A program made the position numbers and the translations under genes. The notes under the pieces are model-generated. The model did not search any database. It worked only from the letters and a program-made list of their open reading frames with translations, and was not told the DNA's origin. Source: an uncultured Traorella sp. (GTDB taxonomy: Bacteria; Bacillota_I; Bacilli_A; Erysipelotrichales; Erysipelotrichaceae). Taken from it: 7,359 nucleotides of DNA. This document shows, piece after piece, positions 6,921 to 7,359 of this stretch; positions within the stretch are counted from its first letter, which is position 1; the number at the start of each line of letters is the position of its first letter. The DNA lies in NCBI GenBank assembly GCA_945919165.1, contig CAMEIZ010000092.1, positions 1 to 7,359 on the forward strand. Reading direction: 5' to 3'.

Positions 6921-7359
6921 ATGGATAAAGAAAATAAAAACCCTAATGTTCCTAATTTGAGATTTACTGATGAAGTTTATGCAACTTATAAACTAGGAGA
7001 TTTTTGTAAAAGAGTTACACGAAAAAATAAAGATAACGTATCAAACTTGCCTCTAACAATTTCTGCACAATTTGGGTTGGTTGACCAAGTTTCGTTTTTT
7101 AATAAAACGGTTGCAAGTAAAGATATGAGTGGATATTATTTATTGAAAAATGGTGAATTTGCTTATAATAAAAGTTATTCTAAAGATTATCCATGGGGTG
7201 CAATTAAAAGGTTGGATCGATATGATTTTGGGTGCCTTTCCACGCTATATATTTGTTTTAAGTGCAATCCTGAAACAGTAAATTCAAATTATCTTGTCCA
7301 CTATTTTGAATCTCCAAAATGGTATAAACAAGTATCTGATATTGCTGGAGAAGGTGCTA
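6921..7359 (+). CDS. hsdS: Type I specificity subunit HsdS, N-terminal part (3' end cut by window)
   Basis: The first 146 codons are visible and the frame is open at the window end. The protein starts with MDKENKNPNVPNLRF, the P-x-LRF opening typical of HsdS. KLGDF follows at about 24-28, where the first target recognition domain begins. LPLTISAQFGLVDQ (43-56), SGYYLLKNGEFAYNKSYS (70-87), FGCLSTLYICF (103-113) and NSNYLVHYFES (121-131) match the pattern of Methylase_S recognition domains. IAGEGA at the cut is the usual lead-in to the spacer helix. HsdS decides which DNA sequence the complex methylates and cuts. The target cannot be read from the sequence here. A full subunit has about 400 residues, so the second domain and conserved repeats should lie beyond the window. 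It shares little obvious identity with the half-HsdS upstream of hsdM, so the two probably do not recognise the same half-site. Confidence 0.92.
   Translation, partial: MDKENKNPNVPNLRFTDEVYATYKLGDFCKRVTRKNKDNVSNLPLTISAQFGLVDQVSFFNKTVASKDMSGYYLLKNGEFAYNKSYSKDYPWGAIKRLDRYDFGCLSTLYICFKCNPETVNSNYLVHYFESPKWYKQVSDIAGEGA

Noticed and set aside
1..7359. CRISPR array, tRNA, insertion sequence or integration site
   Set aside because: No spaced direct repeats, cloverleaf-like sequence, transposase motifs or target duplications were seen. Almost all of the window is coding.

Overview
The window is AT-rich and every gene lies on the + strand. The Shine-Dalgarno sequences are strong (AAAGGAG, GGAGGTGA, AAGGAG, GGAGGA). 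There is one near-perfect sigma-A type promoter, and all three visible stop codons are TAA. This suggests a low-GC Bacillota (Firmicutes) chromosome or a mobile defence island. I cannot name a genus. Tryptophan is encoded by TGG, so there is no sign of a mollicute code.

The window is a defence locus. From left to right it holds: (i) the 3' ~95% of a DUF262-DUF1524 protein (GmrSD/SspE-like, modification-dependent or type IV style nuclease), whose N-terminus lies before position 1; (ii) a 129-bp intergenic gap with a perfect 12-bp palindrome; (iii) hsdR, a complete type I restriction motor/nuclease subunit closely resembling the EcoR124I (type IC) kind; (iv) a 32-bp perfect palindromic terminator followed one base later by a TTGACA-17-TATGAT promoter; (v) an operon in the order half-length hsdS-like gene, hsdM, full-type hsdS. 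The last gene is cut by the window end after 146 codons. The operon's stop-to-start gaps are 3-4 nt, and its internal Shine-Dalgarno sequences lie in the ends of the preceding genes.

HsdM and HsdS should form the modification methyltransferase (N6-adenine). HsdR should join it to make the ATP-driven restriction complex. The transcriptional layout separates restriction (hsdR) from modification (S'-M-S). The DUF262-DUF1524 neighbour probably attacks DNA with other modifications, complementing the type I system.

The points most worth a second look are: the extra single-TRD HsdS-like protein encoded ahead of hsdM; a T10 homopolymer in the hsdR motor domain with stop codons in both alternative frames immediately after it, which would work as an on/off switch for restriction if it slips; and inverted repeats tiled over the operon promoter. 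I found no tRNA, rRNA, CRISPR, insertion sequence or integrase.
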